DNA of 64,000 nt from WHSW01 sp963777775 (GTDB taxonomy: Bacteria; Actinomycetota; Thermoleophilia; Solirubrobacterales; 70-9). How positions within the stretch are numbered: position 1 is the stretch's first letter; each line of letters begins with the position of its first letter. The DNA is taken from assembly GCA_963777775.1 (NCBI GenBank), contig CAVZRL010000005.1:310001-374000 (forward strand), read 5' to 3'. Below are positions 33,739-40,665 of this stretch, piece by piece. Made by a program: the position numbers and the translations under genes. The notes beneath the pieces are model-generated. The model was not told the origin of the DNA and searched no databases. It worked only from the letters and a program-made list of their open reading frames with translations.

Positions 33739-34143
33739 ATGTCGCAGGAGAACGTCCAGATCGCCCTGCAACAGCTCGACGCTTTCAACCGACGCGACGT
33801 GGAAAGTGCTGTCGCGTTCGCCAGCCCGGAGGTTGAATGGGAGGACTCGATGTTCTGGACCGAGCATGTCCGGACCTACCGGGGACGAGCCGAACTCCGA
33901 GAGTGGCTTGAAAAGGTCCTGGAACCCTGGGAGAGCATCCATGTCACGGCAGACGAGCTGACCGAGACGAGTGACGGCCGGGTCTTGGCGAGGATTCTCG
34001 TGACGGGGCGCGGCAAGGCCAGCGGCGCGGTGACCGAGCAAGTCGCCTGGACGGTGCTCTGGTTCGCGAACGGCCTGTGCACAAGGCGACGGGTCTTTCG
34101 TGACCGCGACGGGGCTCTAGAGGCCGCCGGGCTGTCGGAGTAG
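33739..34143 (+). CDS. NTF2/SnoaL-like protein, array gene 4
   Basis: 134 residues, MSQENVQIALQQLDAFNRRD to LEAAGLSE. It has SPEVEWEDSMFWTEHVRTYR and ARILVTGRGKASGAVTEQVA. Complete, with start three bases after gene 3. Confidence 0.85.
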   Translation: MSQENVQIALQQLDAFNRRDVESAVAFASPEVEWEDSMFWTEHVRTYRGRAELREWLEKVLEPWESIHVTADELTETSDGRVLARILVTGRGKASGAVTEQVAWTVLWFANGLCTRRRVFRDRDGALEAAGLSE

Positions 34144-34146
34144 GCG

Positions 34147-34548
34147 ATGTCGCAGGAGAACGTCGAGATCGTCCGGCGGGCGTTGCCCGACTCCGCCCCA
34201 GGGGACGTCGAGGCATTGCTCGCCATCCTCGATGAACAGGTCGAATGGGATTACGTCGGGGCGTTTCCCGAGGCGGTGACCTACCACGGCCCGGAGGCGG
34301 TAGGTGAGTTCCTTCGCCAGTGGGCCGCAGGGTTCGATGATTTCGGCTTTGAAGCCGAAGGAGAGGCGATCGACGTCGGCGACTCCGTCGTGATTTGCCT
34401 TCATCAATGGGGGCGCGGCAAGGAGACCGGAGCCGAGGTCGAAAGCCGCACATGGCAGGTGTTCACCCTGAGGGGCGGCAAGATCGTTCACTGTCGCGGC
34501 TACGCCACCAAGGCGGAGGCCCTCGAAGTCGCCGGGTTGTCGGAGTAG
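34147..34548 (+). CDS. NTF2/SnoaL-like protein, array gene 5
   Basis: 133 residues, MSQENVEIVRRALPDSAPGD to LEVAGLSE. It has DEQVEWDYVGAFPEAVTYHG and TWQVFTLRGGKIVHCRGYAT. The downstream junction is broken: TAGGCCAGT replaces TAGGCGATG, and 78 bp separate it from the next gene, which has its own -10 box. Confidence 0.85.
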   Translation: MSQENVEIVRRALPDSAPGDVEALLAILDEQVEWDYVGAFPEAVTYHGPEAVGEFLRQWAAGFDDFGFEAEGEAIDVGDSVVICLHQWGRGKETGAEVESRTWQVFTLRGGKIVHCRGYATKAEALEVAGLSE

Positions 34549-34611
34549 GCCAGTACACCGGCGTCCTGGCCGGCGCATAGCTCCTACTCAGCTAGGTCAC
34601 GGCCAGAGCGA

Positions 34612-34617
34612 GATACT
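34612..34617 (+). promoter_or_regulatory. Candidate -10 box (GATACT), second array promoter
   Basis: GATACT ends 9 bp before ATG 34627. It restarts transcription after the broken junction behind array gene 5. GGAGG lies between the box and the ATG, so a very short leader with a ribosome site is also possible. Confidence 0.45.
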
Positions 34618-34626
34618 GCGGAGGCG

Positions 34627-35028
34627 ATGTCGCAGGAGAACGTCGATCTGCTCCGGCGTGGCTACGAATCCGTCCAGAGGACCGGAGAGTTTCCGCCTGA
34701 GACAGCCCATCCCGACTTCGTCTGGGACACGACCACGTTTCGCGGTGGAATGCAGCCGCAGACCTGCGTCGGGATCGATGAAGTCAACCGCTGGCTCGCA
34801 GAATGGGTAGAGGGCTTCGACAACTGGTCGCTCGATATCGAGGAGGTCGTCGACGGCGGGGATCAGGTGGTGACCTTCGTCCGCCAGCGGGCGAACCCCA
34901 GGCACGGCGGCCCGGAGATCGAGATGCGCATGGCGCAGGTCTGGACGTTCAGAGACGGCCGCGTAGCGCGAATGCAGATGTATGCCGAACGCGCCGAGGC
35001 CCTCAAAGCCGCCGGGCTGTCGGAGTAG
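34627..35028 (+). CDS. NTF2/SnoaL-like protein, array gene 6
   Basis: 133 residues, MSQENVDLLRRGYESVQRTG to LKAAGLSE. Core segments HPDFVWDTTTFRGGMQPQTC and AQVWTFRDGRVARMQMYAE. It is followed, three bases after its stop, by a gene of a different family. Confidence 0.85.
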   Translation: MSQENVDLLRRGYESVQRTGEFPPETAHPDFVWDTTTFRGGMQPQTCVGIDEVNRWLAEWVEGFDNWSLDIEEVVDGGDQVVTFVRQRANPRHGGPEIEMRMAQVWTFRDGRVARMQMYAERAEALKAAGLSE

Positions 35029-35031
35029 GCG

Positions 35032-35313
35032 ATGAAGCTCCACGTCTGCTGGGGAACGTTCCGACCCCACCGGGGCCATCCTTGCGGTGAGGCCCACGAA
35101 GCCTTGGTCGGCGCGGGCTATAGGCCCAACTTGGTCAAGACCGGTGGCTGCTATCGAACCGACCCGCTCTTCCCGGGGCGGCGTGAGGTCAAGCGACTGA
35201 CCGGCAACTACAAGGTGCCCACGCTCGTACTCGACAACGGCACGATCATCGACGGCTCGCAGAACATCGTCGAGTGGGCGCGAGGTCGCCACACCGCCGG
35301 CCTTTCGGAGTAG
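35032..35313 (+). CDS. Glutaredoxin/GST-N-like thioredoxin-fold protein in the array
   Basis: 93 residues, MKLHVCWGTFRPHRGHPCGE at the N-terminus, with VPTLVLDNGTIIDGSQNIVE (cis-Pro and the glutathione-binding S residue of GST-N/glutaredoxin folds). Only one or two Cys near the N-terminus (CWGTF, PCGE), so redox activity is uncertain. Its C-terminus RGRHTAGLSE ends in the array tail although the family has no such ending. It shares start and stop junctions with the NTF2-like genes on both sides. Confidence 0.75.
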   Translation: MKLHVCWGTFRPHRGHPCGEAHEALVGAGYRPNLVKTGGCYRTDPLFPGRREVKRLTGNYKVPTLVLDNGTIIDGSQNIVEWARGRHTAGLSE

Positions 35314-35316
35314 GCG

Positions 35317-35718
35317 ATGTCGCAGGAGAACGCCGACAGAATCCGCCGGGCGTATGAGGTCTGGAACGAGGCGGGTCCGGCGGCGGTGACGGATCAGTTC
35401 TGGGCCGAGGACGCCGTTTACCGCGAGGGACCGGGCTGGCCCAACGCCGGAGTCTTCAGAGGCCGTGCCGCTGCGCTCGCACGGATGCAAAGCCTGATCG
35501 AGCTGGTGGGACCGATCGAGGTCCGCCTCGATGACTTGATCGAGGTCGGGGACGGCCGCTACGTCGCCTGCACGCGCATGGTCGGGAGCGCGGCGAGCGA
35601 TACGCCCTACACGCAGTCCTTCGCGGTCGTGCACCGCCTGCGAGACGGCCTGATCGTCGAGGCCGACTACTACCTTGACCGCGCCCAGGCGCTGCAAGCT
35701 GTCGGGCTGGGCCAGTAG
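35317..35718 (+). CDS. NTF2/SnoaL-like protein, array gene 8
   Basis: 133 residues, MSQENADRIRRAYEVWNEAG to LQAVGLGQ. Segments AEDAVYREGPGWPNAGVFRG and FAVVHRLRDGLIVEADYYLD. The tail has drifted to LGQ and the GGAG ribosome site for the next gene is lost (GGCCAGTAG). Confidence 0.85.
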   Translation: MSQENADRIRRAYEVWNEAGPAAVTDQFWAEDAVYREGPGWPNAGVFRGRAAALARMQSLIELVGPIEVRLDDLIEVGDGRYVACTRMVGSAASDTPYTQSFAVVHRLRDGLIVEADYYLDRAQALQAVGLGQ

Positions 35719-35721
35719 GCG

Positions 35722-36123
35722 ATGTCGCACGAGAACGTCGAGACGTTGCGGCACGGCTTCGAGCGTGGGGGACGCGCTCGTAAGCTCGGAAGGGTGTCAA
35801 AGCTAGAAGGAGTCCTCGAGCTGTCCGTCGCGCCCGACCGGGCGCAGATCTGCTGCCGCGAGGCGCTTGCCGAGCTCGACTGGTCGGTTGTCCGAGACGA
35901 ACCCGGCCTGCTTGAAGCCCGTGAGGACATCACGCGCCTTTGCTGCCATCAGTCTCCGGCCGAGAGCACGCTCGAGATCCGCGCGACCGATGCTGGATCG
36001 GCCGTCACCGTCCAGATCAAAGTGGCGGGATTCGGGCCGGTCTCCGCCTCGCATGCCCGCGGGCGCCAGGCCGCAGTTGTCCGTCACGTCCACGATCGGG
36101 CAAGCGGCCAACCTGCGACCTGA
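35722..36123 (+). CDS. Chimeric gene: NTF2-like start joined to a different protein
   Basis: 133 residues. The first 16 (MSHENVETLRHGFERG) are the array start module. The rest (KLEGVLELSVAPDRAQICCR, AELDWSVVRDEPGLLEARED, TRLCCHQSPAESTLEIRATD, TVQIKVAGFGPVSASHA) is a strand-rich sequence unlike NTF2 proteins that looks like a separate conserved small-protein family, not named here. The natural start of that second part may be around KLEGVLELS. The C-terminus (VHDRASGQPAT) lacks the array tail. Confidence 0.55.
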   Translation: MSHENVETLRHGFERGGRARKLGRVSKLEGVLELSVAPDRAQICCREALAELDWSVVRDEPGLLEAREDITRLCCHQSPAESTLEIRATDAGSAVTVQIKVAGFGPVSASHARGRQAAVVRHVHDRASGQPAT

Positions 36124-36165
36124 TGGTCGGGTGAGCGCATGTCTCGCAAGCACTAGGCTCGGGGC

Positions 36166-36270
36166 GTGCGGCTCGGCGTCGTCCACACGGTCAACGAGGG
36201 CAAGGTCGTGCGGGTGGGCATGTTCGCGAACGAGCGGGAAGCCCTCGAAGCCGCCGGGCTTTCGGAGTAG
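36166..36270 (+). pseudogene. NTF2-like C-terminal remnant retaining the junction
   Basis: A 34-codon frame, GTG 36166, reading VRLGVVHTVNEGKVVRVGMF and ending REALEAAGLSE-stop. Only the last two strands and tail remain. The junction TTTCGGAGTAGGCGATG behind it is intact, so translation of this piece could still serve to feed ribosomes to the next gene. Confidence 0.5.
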
Positions 36271-36273
36271 GCG

Positions 36274-36756
36274 ATGTCGCAGGAGAACGTCGAGATCGTG
36301 CGCCGAGCGCTCGATGCGTTGAACCGCGACGGCATCGAGGCGGTGCTCGAGTTCTTGGACCCTGACGTCGAGTGGACGACCACCGGCCTGTTCGTGGAGG
36401 CCGGAACGTACCGGGGTCACGATGGAGTACTGCGCTATTTCGGGGCGATGGCGAACGACCTCGAGTTCCACATTGAGCCGGAGAAGTTCATCGACGGCGG
36501 CGATCAGGTTGTGATCCCGACACGGATCGCCGTTCGGGGCAAGCGGAGTGGCGCCACTCAACACCTTCGTGGAGGTCGCGGCTCCTTCTCCGGTTCTAGG
36601 CATCGGGTGATGGAGTCGCAGTGGACGCCGAGCCCGTTGATGATCGTCATCTCGGGGGAGCTGGGCCGCTCTCAGCCGCTATCGCGGCGAGTCCACGGCG
36701 CTGGTCCATTGAGACCGAGGCCGACCCGTGCTCGGGTGTCCTTCGGAGCGGGTTGA
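36274..36756 (+). CDS. NTF2/SnoaL-like protein, C-terminally truncated and extended by unrelated codons
   Basis: Residues 1-94 are NTF2-like (MSQENVEIVRRALDALNRDG, DPDVEWTTTGLFVEAGTYRG, AVRGKRSGA). From about base 36556 the frame enters unrelated Ser/Arg-rich sequence to TGA 36756, and the tail and last strands are missing. This is the last array gene before the tRNA-His end of the island. Confidence 0.6.
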   Translation: MSQENVEIVRRALDALNRDGIEAVLEFLDPDVEWTTTGLFVEAGTYRGHDGVLRYFGAMANDLEFHIEPEKFIDGGDQVVIPTRIAVRGKRSGATQHLRGGRGSFSGSRHRVMESQWTPSPLMIVISGELGRSQPLSRRVHGAGPLRPRPTRARVSFGAG

Positions 36757-36922
36757 TATGTGCTCGCGGGCTCCGTTCGCGAGGGGGGGCGGGCTACCGA
36801 CCATGCGCGGGCTAGCCGGCTCGACCGCCTTCGCGCGGGCGAATGGACCCCGTTTGGACCCCGGATCTGGGACGGTCGGGAAAGCATCGAAACCGAAAAC
36901 GGCCTATGTGCTGGCGATTAAG
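36556..36922. other. Island right-end stretch without a clear gene
   Basis: The place next to the tRNA 3' end where an integrase gene is expected. No integrase motifs (Arg-His-x-x-Arg, Tyr) were found on either strand. The string CCCCGTTTGGACCC at 36849-36862 recurs at about 15343-15356, left of the other repeat. Confidence 0.4.
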
Positions 36923-36969
36923 AGGGGTGAGCGACCGGACTCGAACCGGCGACCACCTGGACCACAACC
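36923..36969 (-). repeat. Right att-like direct repeat within tRNA-His
   Basis: The 47-bp copy that belongs to the intact tRNA gene; identical to 15638-15684 from AGGGGTGAGC through CCACAACC, ending in the anticodon loop. Confidence 0.8.
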
Positions 36970-36999
36970 AGGAGCTCTACCAACTGAGCTACGCTCACC
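36926..36999 (-). tRNA. tRNA-His (anticodon GTG)
   Basis: A full cloverleaf on the minus strand: acceptor GTGAGCG pairs with CGCTCAC, D arm AGCTCAGTTGGTAGAGCT, anticodon loop TTGTGGT between CTGG and CCAG, T arm CCGGTTCGAGTCCGG. An extra 5' G faces C73, the hallmark of tRNA-His. CCA is not encoded. Its 3' end faces the island. Confidence 0.95.
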
Positions 37000-37135
37000 G
37001 CGCTGGCCCCAATCTAGCGGCTGGGGGCCGCGCCTCGGCAGAGGTTCGTGCGCCGGGCTCGCAGGAATTGGGCTCGCTGATTGACCGCCCCAAGGCCCGG
37101 CGAAACGTCGCGGACCGACTGCGCCGTACCCGCGC

Positions 37136-37141
37136 GATAAT
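37136..37141 (+). promoter_or_regulatory. Candidate -10 box (GATAAT)
   Basis: GATAAT ends 9 bp before ATG 37151, the same spacing as the GATACT boxes of the island array, though this gene lies outside the island. Confidence 0.45.
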
Positions 37142-37150
37142 GCGCGGGAG

Positions 37151-37555
37151 ATGTCACAGGCGAACGTCGAGGTCGCCCGGAAGCTGTATGAGCTCTTTGC
37201 CCGCCGCGACGTGGCCGCCGCGTTCCCCGACTACGCCGACCCGAACCTCGAGATTCGCGTGCCCCCGGCCTATCCGGACGCCCCGGAGGTATTCCGCGGT
37301 TTAGAGGGGATCGAGACCTGGATCGCGATGGTCGACGAGGTTTGGGCGGAGTGGCGGTTCGAGCCCGAGCGTTACCTCGATGCGGGATCGAGCCTGGTGG
37401 TGCTGGCGCGGCTCGTCGCCAAGGGCAGCACCAGCGGCATTCACCTGGAGCGCGACGTCGCCCACCTGTGGGCGTTCGACGCCGGGCGCGCGACCAGCAT
37501 TCAGGTCTATCTGAACCAGGCCGAGGCCCTCGAAGCAGCCGGGATCGGGGAGTAG
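37151..37555 (+). CDS. NTF2/SnoaL-like protein, outside the island
   Basis: 134 residues, MSQANVEVARKLYELFARRD to LEAAGIGE. Segments DPNLEIRVPPAYPDAPEVFR and DVAHLWAFDAGRATSIQVYL. It lies on the chromosomal side of tRNA-His and is not joined to another gene; its tail has drifted from AGLSE to AGIGE. It could be the resident relative from which the island genes derive, or the reverse. Confidence 0.85.
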   Translation: MSQANVEVARKLYELFARRDVAAAFPDYADPNLEIRVPPAYPDAPEVFRGLEGIETWIAMVDEVWAEWRFEPERYLDAGSSLVVLARLVAKGSTSGIHLERDVAHLWAFDAGRATSIQVYLNQAEALEAAGIGE

Positions 37556-37565
37556 GGCGCCGGCG

Positions 37566-37591
37566 GGCAGGATTCGGACCTGCGACCTGCG
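37566..37591 (-). repeat. tRNA-Arg-like 3' fragment
   Basis: 26 bp that match the T arm and variable region of the tRNA-Arg gene at 38179-38204 with one mismatch, which falls in the T loop. The rest of a tRNA is absent. Same orientation as the intact gene, 613 bp away. Confidence 0.55.
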
Positions 37592-38171
37592 AAGGGGGTG
37601 CTTGGGTCGCGCCCTTAGTGCAGCCTGGGCGCCGGCAGCCTGGGCGCCACGGCGCCGATGGCGGCGGCCGTCGCCGGGTGGCCGTTGGGTGCATTTGCGG
37701 GCGCAGTCGTCGCGCTCCTCGCTGCTGCGCTGAGCGCCTTCAAGACCGCCATCCAGTCTGAGAGTTCGACCGTGCAGCCGGGGAACTTGGCGGCGAACTC
37801 GACCAAGGCCTCGAGCTGGGTGGCGGTGAGCCTGACGACGGTTCTCGAATCTACGGACCCCGGCGCCGGTGAACGATCGAGAGTTGACGCCTTCCTCAGG
37901 CCGCTCCCTCGTATTCCCGGCCCTCGCGGAGCACCGAGATCACCGTCGTCCACCCGCACCGGCGGCCGGATCGCGCACACCACGGCGGCCGAACTCGACG
38001 ACCTGACTCGCCTGTTCGGTCGCCTCGTCACGGTCAGAGATCTCATGGCCACAACCTATGCGTGGGCTGCGTTGCGGTCAATCGGGGTTCCTACACCGAC
38101 CAGGGAGGGGGACAACCCTCGCAAGACGTCAGGGAGCGCGGCCACGGCCAGCGCGCCACTTGCCCAAGCCA
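37592..38171. other. Stretch between tRNA-Arg-like fragment and tRNA-Arg, no confident gene
   Basis: A minus-strand frame (stop 37615) contains the protein-like run TATQLEALVEFAAKFPGC and ELSDWMAVLKALSAAARSA but has no convincing start, and near 37910-37960 another minus frame reads TVISVLREGREYEGAA-stop. These look like fragments of lost genes between two tRNA-derived repeats. Confidence 0.3.
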
Positions 38172-38246
38172 CGCCCCTGGCAGGATTCGAACCTGCGACC
38201 TGCGGAGTAGAAATCCGCTGCTCTATCCGGACTGAGCTACAGGGGC
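38172..38246 (-). tRNA. tRNA-Arg (anticodon TCT)
   Basis: Minus-strand cloverleaf: acceptor GCCCCTG with CAGGGGC, D arm AGCTCAGTCCGGATAGAGC, anticodon loop TTTCTAC between GCGGA and TCCGC, T arm GCAGGTTCGAATCCTGC. Discriminator G; CCA not encoded. Confidence 0.93.
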
Positions 38247-38298
38247 TCCGTCGACGAGGTTAGACCGCCGCCGCGCCGTTCCTGCAACCTTGCCGCGA

Positions 38299-38547
38299 TC
38301 AGGTGCCGCTTGCCTTGGTGGCGGGATTCCCCGCCGGCTCGTCGGCCTTCGGCGGCGACTCGGGCCTGGCTGACTCGTCGGCGCCGGGCTTGGTCAGCGC
38401 CTCCTTGGCCGCCTTCGCCTTGTCGCCGAGACTCCCCTTGCCGCCGGCGATCTTGCGCAGCTCTTCCGCATCCCGCTTCAGCGAGTCGGTGCCGCCACGT
38501 TTCTCGACCAGGTCCTTCGCCCTATCGCTGAGTCGCTTCAGATCCAT
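38299..38547 (-). CDS. Small Lys/Ala-rich protein (antitoxin-like MDLK family)
   Basis: 82 residues, MDLKRLSDRAKDLVEKRGGT, then LKRDAEELRKIAGGKGSLGD and a Pro/Ala/Lys-rich tail. The start resembles the Rv0909-type small proteins annotated as antitoxins, but no toxin partner lies next to it. A GAGGAGGAAG ribosome site precedes the ATG. It sits between two tRNA genes. Confidence 0.6.
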   Translation of the reverse strand: MDLKRLSDRAKDLVEKRGGTDSLKRDAEELRKIAGGKGSLGDKAKAAKEALTKPGADESARPESPPKADEPAGNPATKASGT

Positions 38548-38577
38548 GTCTTCCTCCTCTGTAGGACCTCCTATCGA

Positions 38578-38651
38578 TCGGGGCGCCCGGATTTGAACCG
38601 GGGACCTCGGCCACCCAAAGGCCGCGCGCTACCAGGCTGCGCCACGCCCCG
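38578..38651 (-). tRNA. tRNA-Pro (anticodon TGG)
   Basis: Minus-strand cloverleaf: acceptor CGGGGCG with CGCCCCG, D arm GGCGCAGCCTGGTAGCGC, anticodon loop TTTGGGT between CGGCC and GGCCG, T arm CCCGGTTCAAATCCGGG. Discriminator A; CCA not encoded. Confidence 0.93.
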
Positions 38652-38794
38652 TGCCGGCGAGTCTAGTCCCGGCCCGTTCGCCGATCGTAAGGCCGCATCG
38701 TTGACCCCGATCGCTGGCCGGGGGTTTCGGTGTCGCGGGCGGCGACTCGCTCAGGTCTTCCCCGAGTAAGTCGACCCGGGGTCGGGCGTGCGGC

Positions 38795-38800
38795 TAGGGT
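38795..38800 (+). promoter_or_regulatory. Candidate -10 box (TAGGGT)
   Basis: TAGGGT ends 11 bp before ATG 38812. A TANNNT box this close to a start codon without a ribosome site suggests a leaderless or very short-leader transcript. Confidence 0.4.
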
Positions 38801-38811
38801 TGCGCGTCCCG

Positions 38812-40065
38812 ATGGCCGACGTTAGCCCGCTCACCGCGCTGCACTACAACCTCGCCGCGGTGCCCTCGCTGGCCGACGTCGTCGCTCCGCCCTACGACGT
38901 GATCGACGCCGCGCGGCGCGAGCGGCTGCTGGCGCGGTCGCCGTTCAACGTGGTCGAGCTCGACCTCCCAGAGGCACCCGCCGGGGGCGATCCCTACGCG
39001 CACGCGGCCGAGACGCTCGAGCAGTGGACCCTGCAGGGGACCCTGGTCGCCGACCGCGAGCCGGCGCTCTGGGCGCTGTCCCAGGACTACACAACTCCCG
39101 ACGGTTCACGGCGCACGCGCCGCGGCCTGCTCTGCCGGGTACGGGTGACCGAGTACGGCCCCGGCCTCGTCCGCCCCCACGAGCGCACCCAACCGGGGCC
39201 GAAGGAGGACCGCCTGCGGCTCACCGAGGCGACCCGCCACAACCTCTCGCCGATCTTCTCGCTGCACCCGGGCGAGCCGTGGCGCCATCTCGAGGGCTTC
39301 ACCCGCGGCGAGCCGTGGGCCGAGGTCGCCGACGAGGAGGGAACCGTGCACCGGATCTGGCGGGTCGGCGATCCCGAGGCACACCGCGCCGTCACCGCCG
39401 AGCTGGCCGAGGCCGAGCTCTTGATCGCGGACGGCCACCACCGCTACGAGACCGCGCTCGCCTACGCCGACGCGATCGGCGGTGACGGCCCGCACCGCCA
39501 CACGCTGATGGCGCTGGTCTCGCTCGAGGACCCCGGCCTGACCGTGTTCGGCTATCACCGGCTGCTCTCGAACCTCTCCGAGAGCTCGGCCCAGGAGGCG
39601 CTGCGCGACGCCCTGCGGTCGCAGTTCGAGATCGAGGAGGTTTCGGCAGAGGCCCTCGACCCGGCCGGCGAGCAGGGAATCGGCGTCTACGGCTACATCG
39701 ACGCCCACCACCGCCAGGGCTTTCGCCTCCGGCTCAAGGACCCGTCCGCACTGGGGCGCGCGATTCCCGATGTCTCGGAGGCCTACCGGACGCTCGACGC
39801 CGCGATTCTCGAGGCGCTCGTGCTGCGCGATGCGCTCGGGATGAGCGCGAGCGAGATCGAGGCAAAGCGCGGGATCGCCTACACCGCCTCTGCCGAGCAG
39901 GCACTCGCCGGTCTCGACCAGGGAACCCACGCCGCCTTCCTGATGCGGCCGACGCCGGTCGAGCAGGTTCGCGCCGTCGCCACTGCCGGGGAGACGATGC
40001 CGCCCAAGTCGACGTACTTCTTTCCCAAGTGGCTGACCGGGATCGTCTTCAACCCACTCAGCTAG
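38812..40065 (+). CDS. DUF1015-family protein
   Basis: 417 residues from ATG 38812. Diagnostic segments: VVAPPYDVIDAARRERLLAR, NVVELDLPE, VRPHERTQPGPKEDRLRLTE, IADGHHRYETALAYAD (GHHRYE) and the C-terminal MPPKSTYFFPKWLTGIVFNP. Widespread cytoplasmic family, often near serine or folate genes, with no proven reaction. Ends 21 bp before the cobalamin adenosyltransferase gene, which has its own -10 box. Confidence 0.92.
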   Translation: MADVSPLTALHYNLAAVPSLADVVAPPYDVIDAARRERLLARSPFNVVELDLPEAPAGGDPYAHAAETLEQWTLQGTLVADREPALWALSQDYTTPDGSRRTRRGLLCRVRVTEYGPGLVRPHERTQPGPKEDRLRLTEATRHNLSPIFSLHPGEPWRHLEGFTRGEPWAEVADEEGTVHRIWRVGDPEAHRAVTAELAEAELLIADGHHRYETALAYADAIGGDGPHRHTLMALVSLEDPGLTVFGYHRLLSNLSESSAQEALRDALRSQFEIEEVSAEALDPAGEQGIGVYGYIDAHHRQGFRLRLKDPSALGRAIPDVSEAYRTLDAAILEALVLRDALGMSASEIEAKRGIAYTASAEQALAGLDQGTHAAFLMRPTPVEQVRAVATAGETMPPKSTYFFPKWLTGIVFNPLS

Positions 40066-40074
40066 CCGGCGTAC

Positions 40075-40080
40075 TAGGGT
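40075..40080 (+). promoter_or_regulatory. Candidate -10 box (TAGGGT)
   Basis: TAGGGT ends 6 bp before GTG 40087, the exact geometry expected for transcription starting on the G of the start codon. Confidence 0.45.
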
Positions 40081-40086
40081 CGAGCC

Positions 40087-40665
40087 GTGGTCCGCATCTA
40101 CACCAAGAAGGGCGACGACGGAACGACCTCGCTCTGGTACGGCGGGCGGGTCCCGAAGTCCGACGCCCGGACCGAGGCCTACGGGGCGCTCGACGAGGCT
40201 GCCTCAGCGCTCGGCGTCGCCCGCTCGCTCTGCGGCCCCGACGATGCCGAGCTGGCCGCCGACATCCTCCGGCTCCAGGACGACCTGTTCGTCGCCGGCG
40301 CCGAGCTCGCGACTGCGCCGGAGTCGGCCGACCGGCTCGAGGACGGGATCAGCCGGGTCACCCCCGCAATGGCGAGCGAGCTCGAGGCGCTGATCGACCG
40401 CTGTATGGGCAGCGTCGAGCTGCCGCCGAAGTTCGTGATCCCGGGCGGCACGACGCTCTCGGCCCAGCTCGACGTCGCCCGGGCCGTGATCCGGCGCGCC
40501 GAGCGGCGCACGGTCGCGCTCGAGGCCGAGGGCGGGCTCGCCTCCCCCGAGCTGCTTCGCTTCCTCAACCGCGCCTCCGACGCCGCCTACGCGATGGCCC
40601 GGCTCGCCGACGTCGATGCGCCCGAGCTGTTCGCCGGGCGCGAGCGCGAGACACCGCGGCCGTGA
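40087..40665 (+). CDS. Cob(I)alamin adenosyltransferase, PduO type
   Basis: 192 residues from GTG. Begins VRIYTKKGDDGTTSLWYGG, the ATP-binding N-terminus of PduO/MMAB enzymes, with later LPPKFVIPGGT and the helix RRAERRTVAL and FLNRASDAAYAMARL (RNR-S-D region). It makes adenosylcobalamin from cob(I)alamin and ATP, as a trimer. Adenosylcobalamin would serve mutases or class II ribonucleotide reductase. Translationally coupled to the OsmC-like gene. Confidence 0.93.
   Translation: MVRIYTKKGDDGTTSLWYGGRVPKSDARTEAYGALDEAASALGVARSLCGPDDAELAADILRLQDDLFVAGAELATAPESADRLEDGISRVTPAMASELEALIDRCMGSVELPPKFVIPGGTTLSAQLDVARAVIRRAERRTVALEAEGGLASPELLRFLNRASDAAYAMARLADVDAPELFAGRERETPRP

Noticed and set aside
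36556..36922. Integrase gene next to tRNA-His
   Set aside because: Expected from the island topology, but neither strand shows tyrosine- or serine-recombinase motifs.
36843..37304. Reading frame containing RTRTGDHLDHNQELYQLSYAHR
   Set aside because: This is the tRNA-His gene read as protein on the opposite strand; the same spurious peptide appears over the left fragment.
32353..37555. CRISPR-like regularly spaced repeats
   Set aside because: The repeated junctions are about 400-540 bp apart and lie at gene borders; the spacers are coding sequences.
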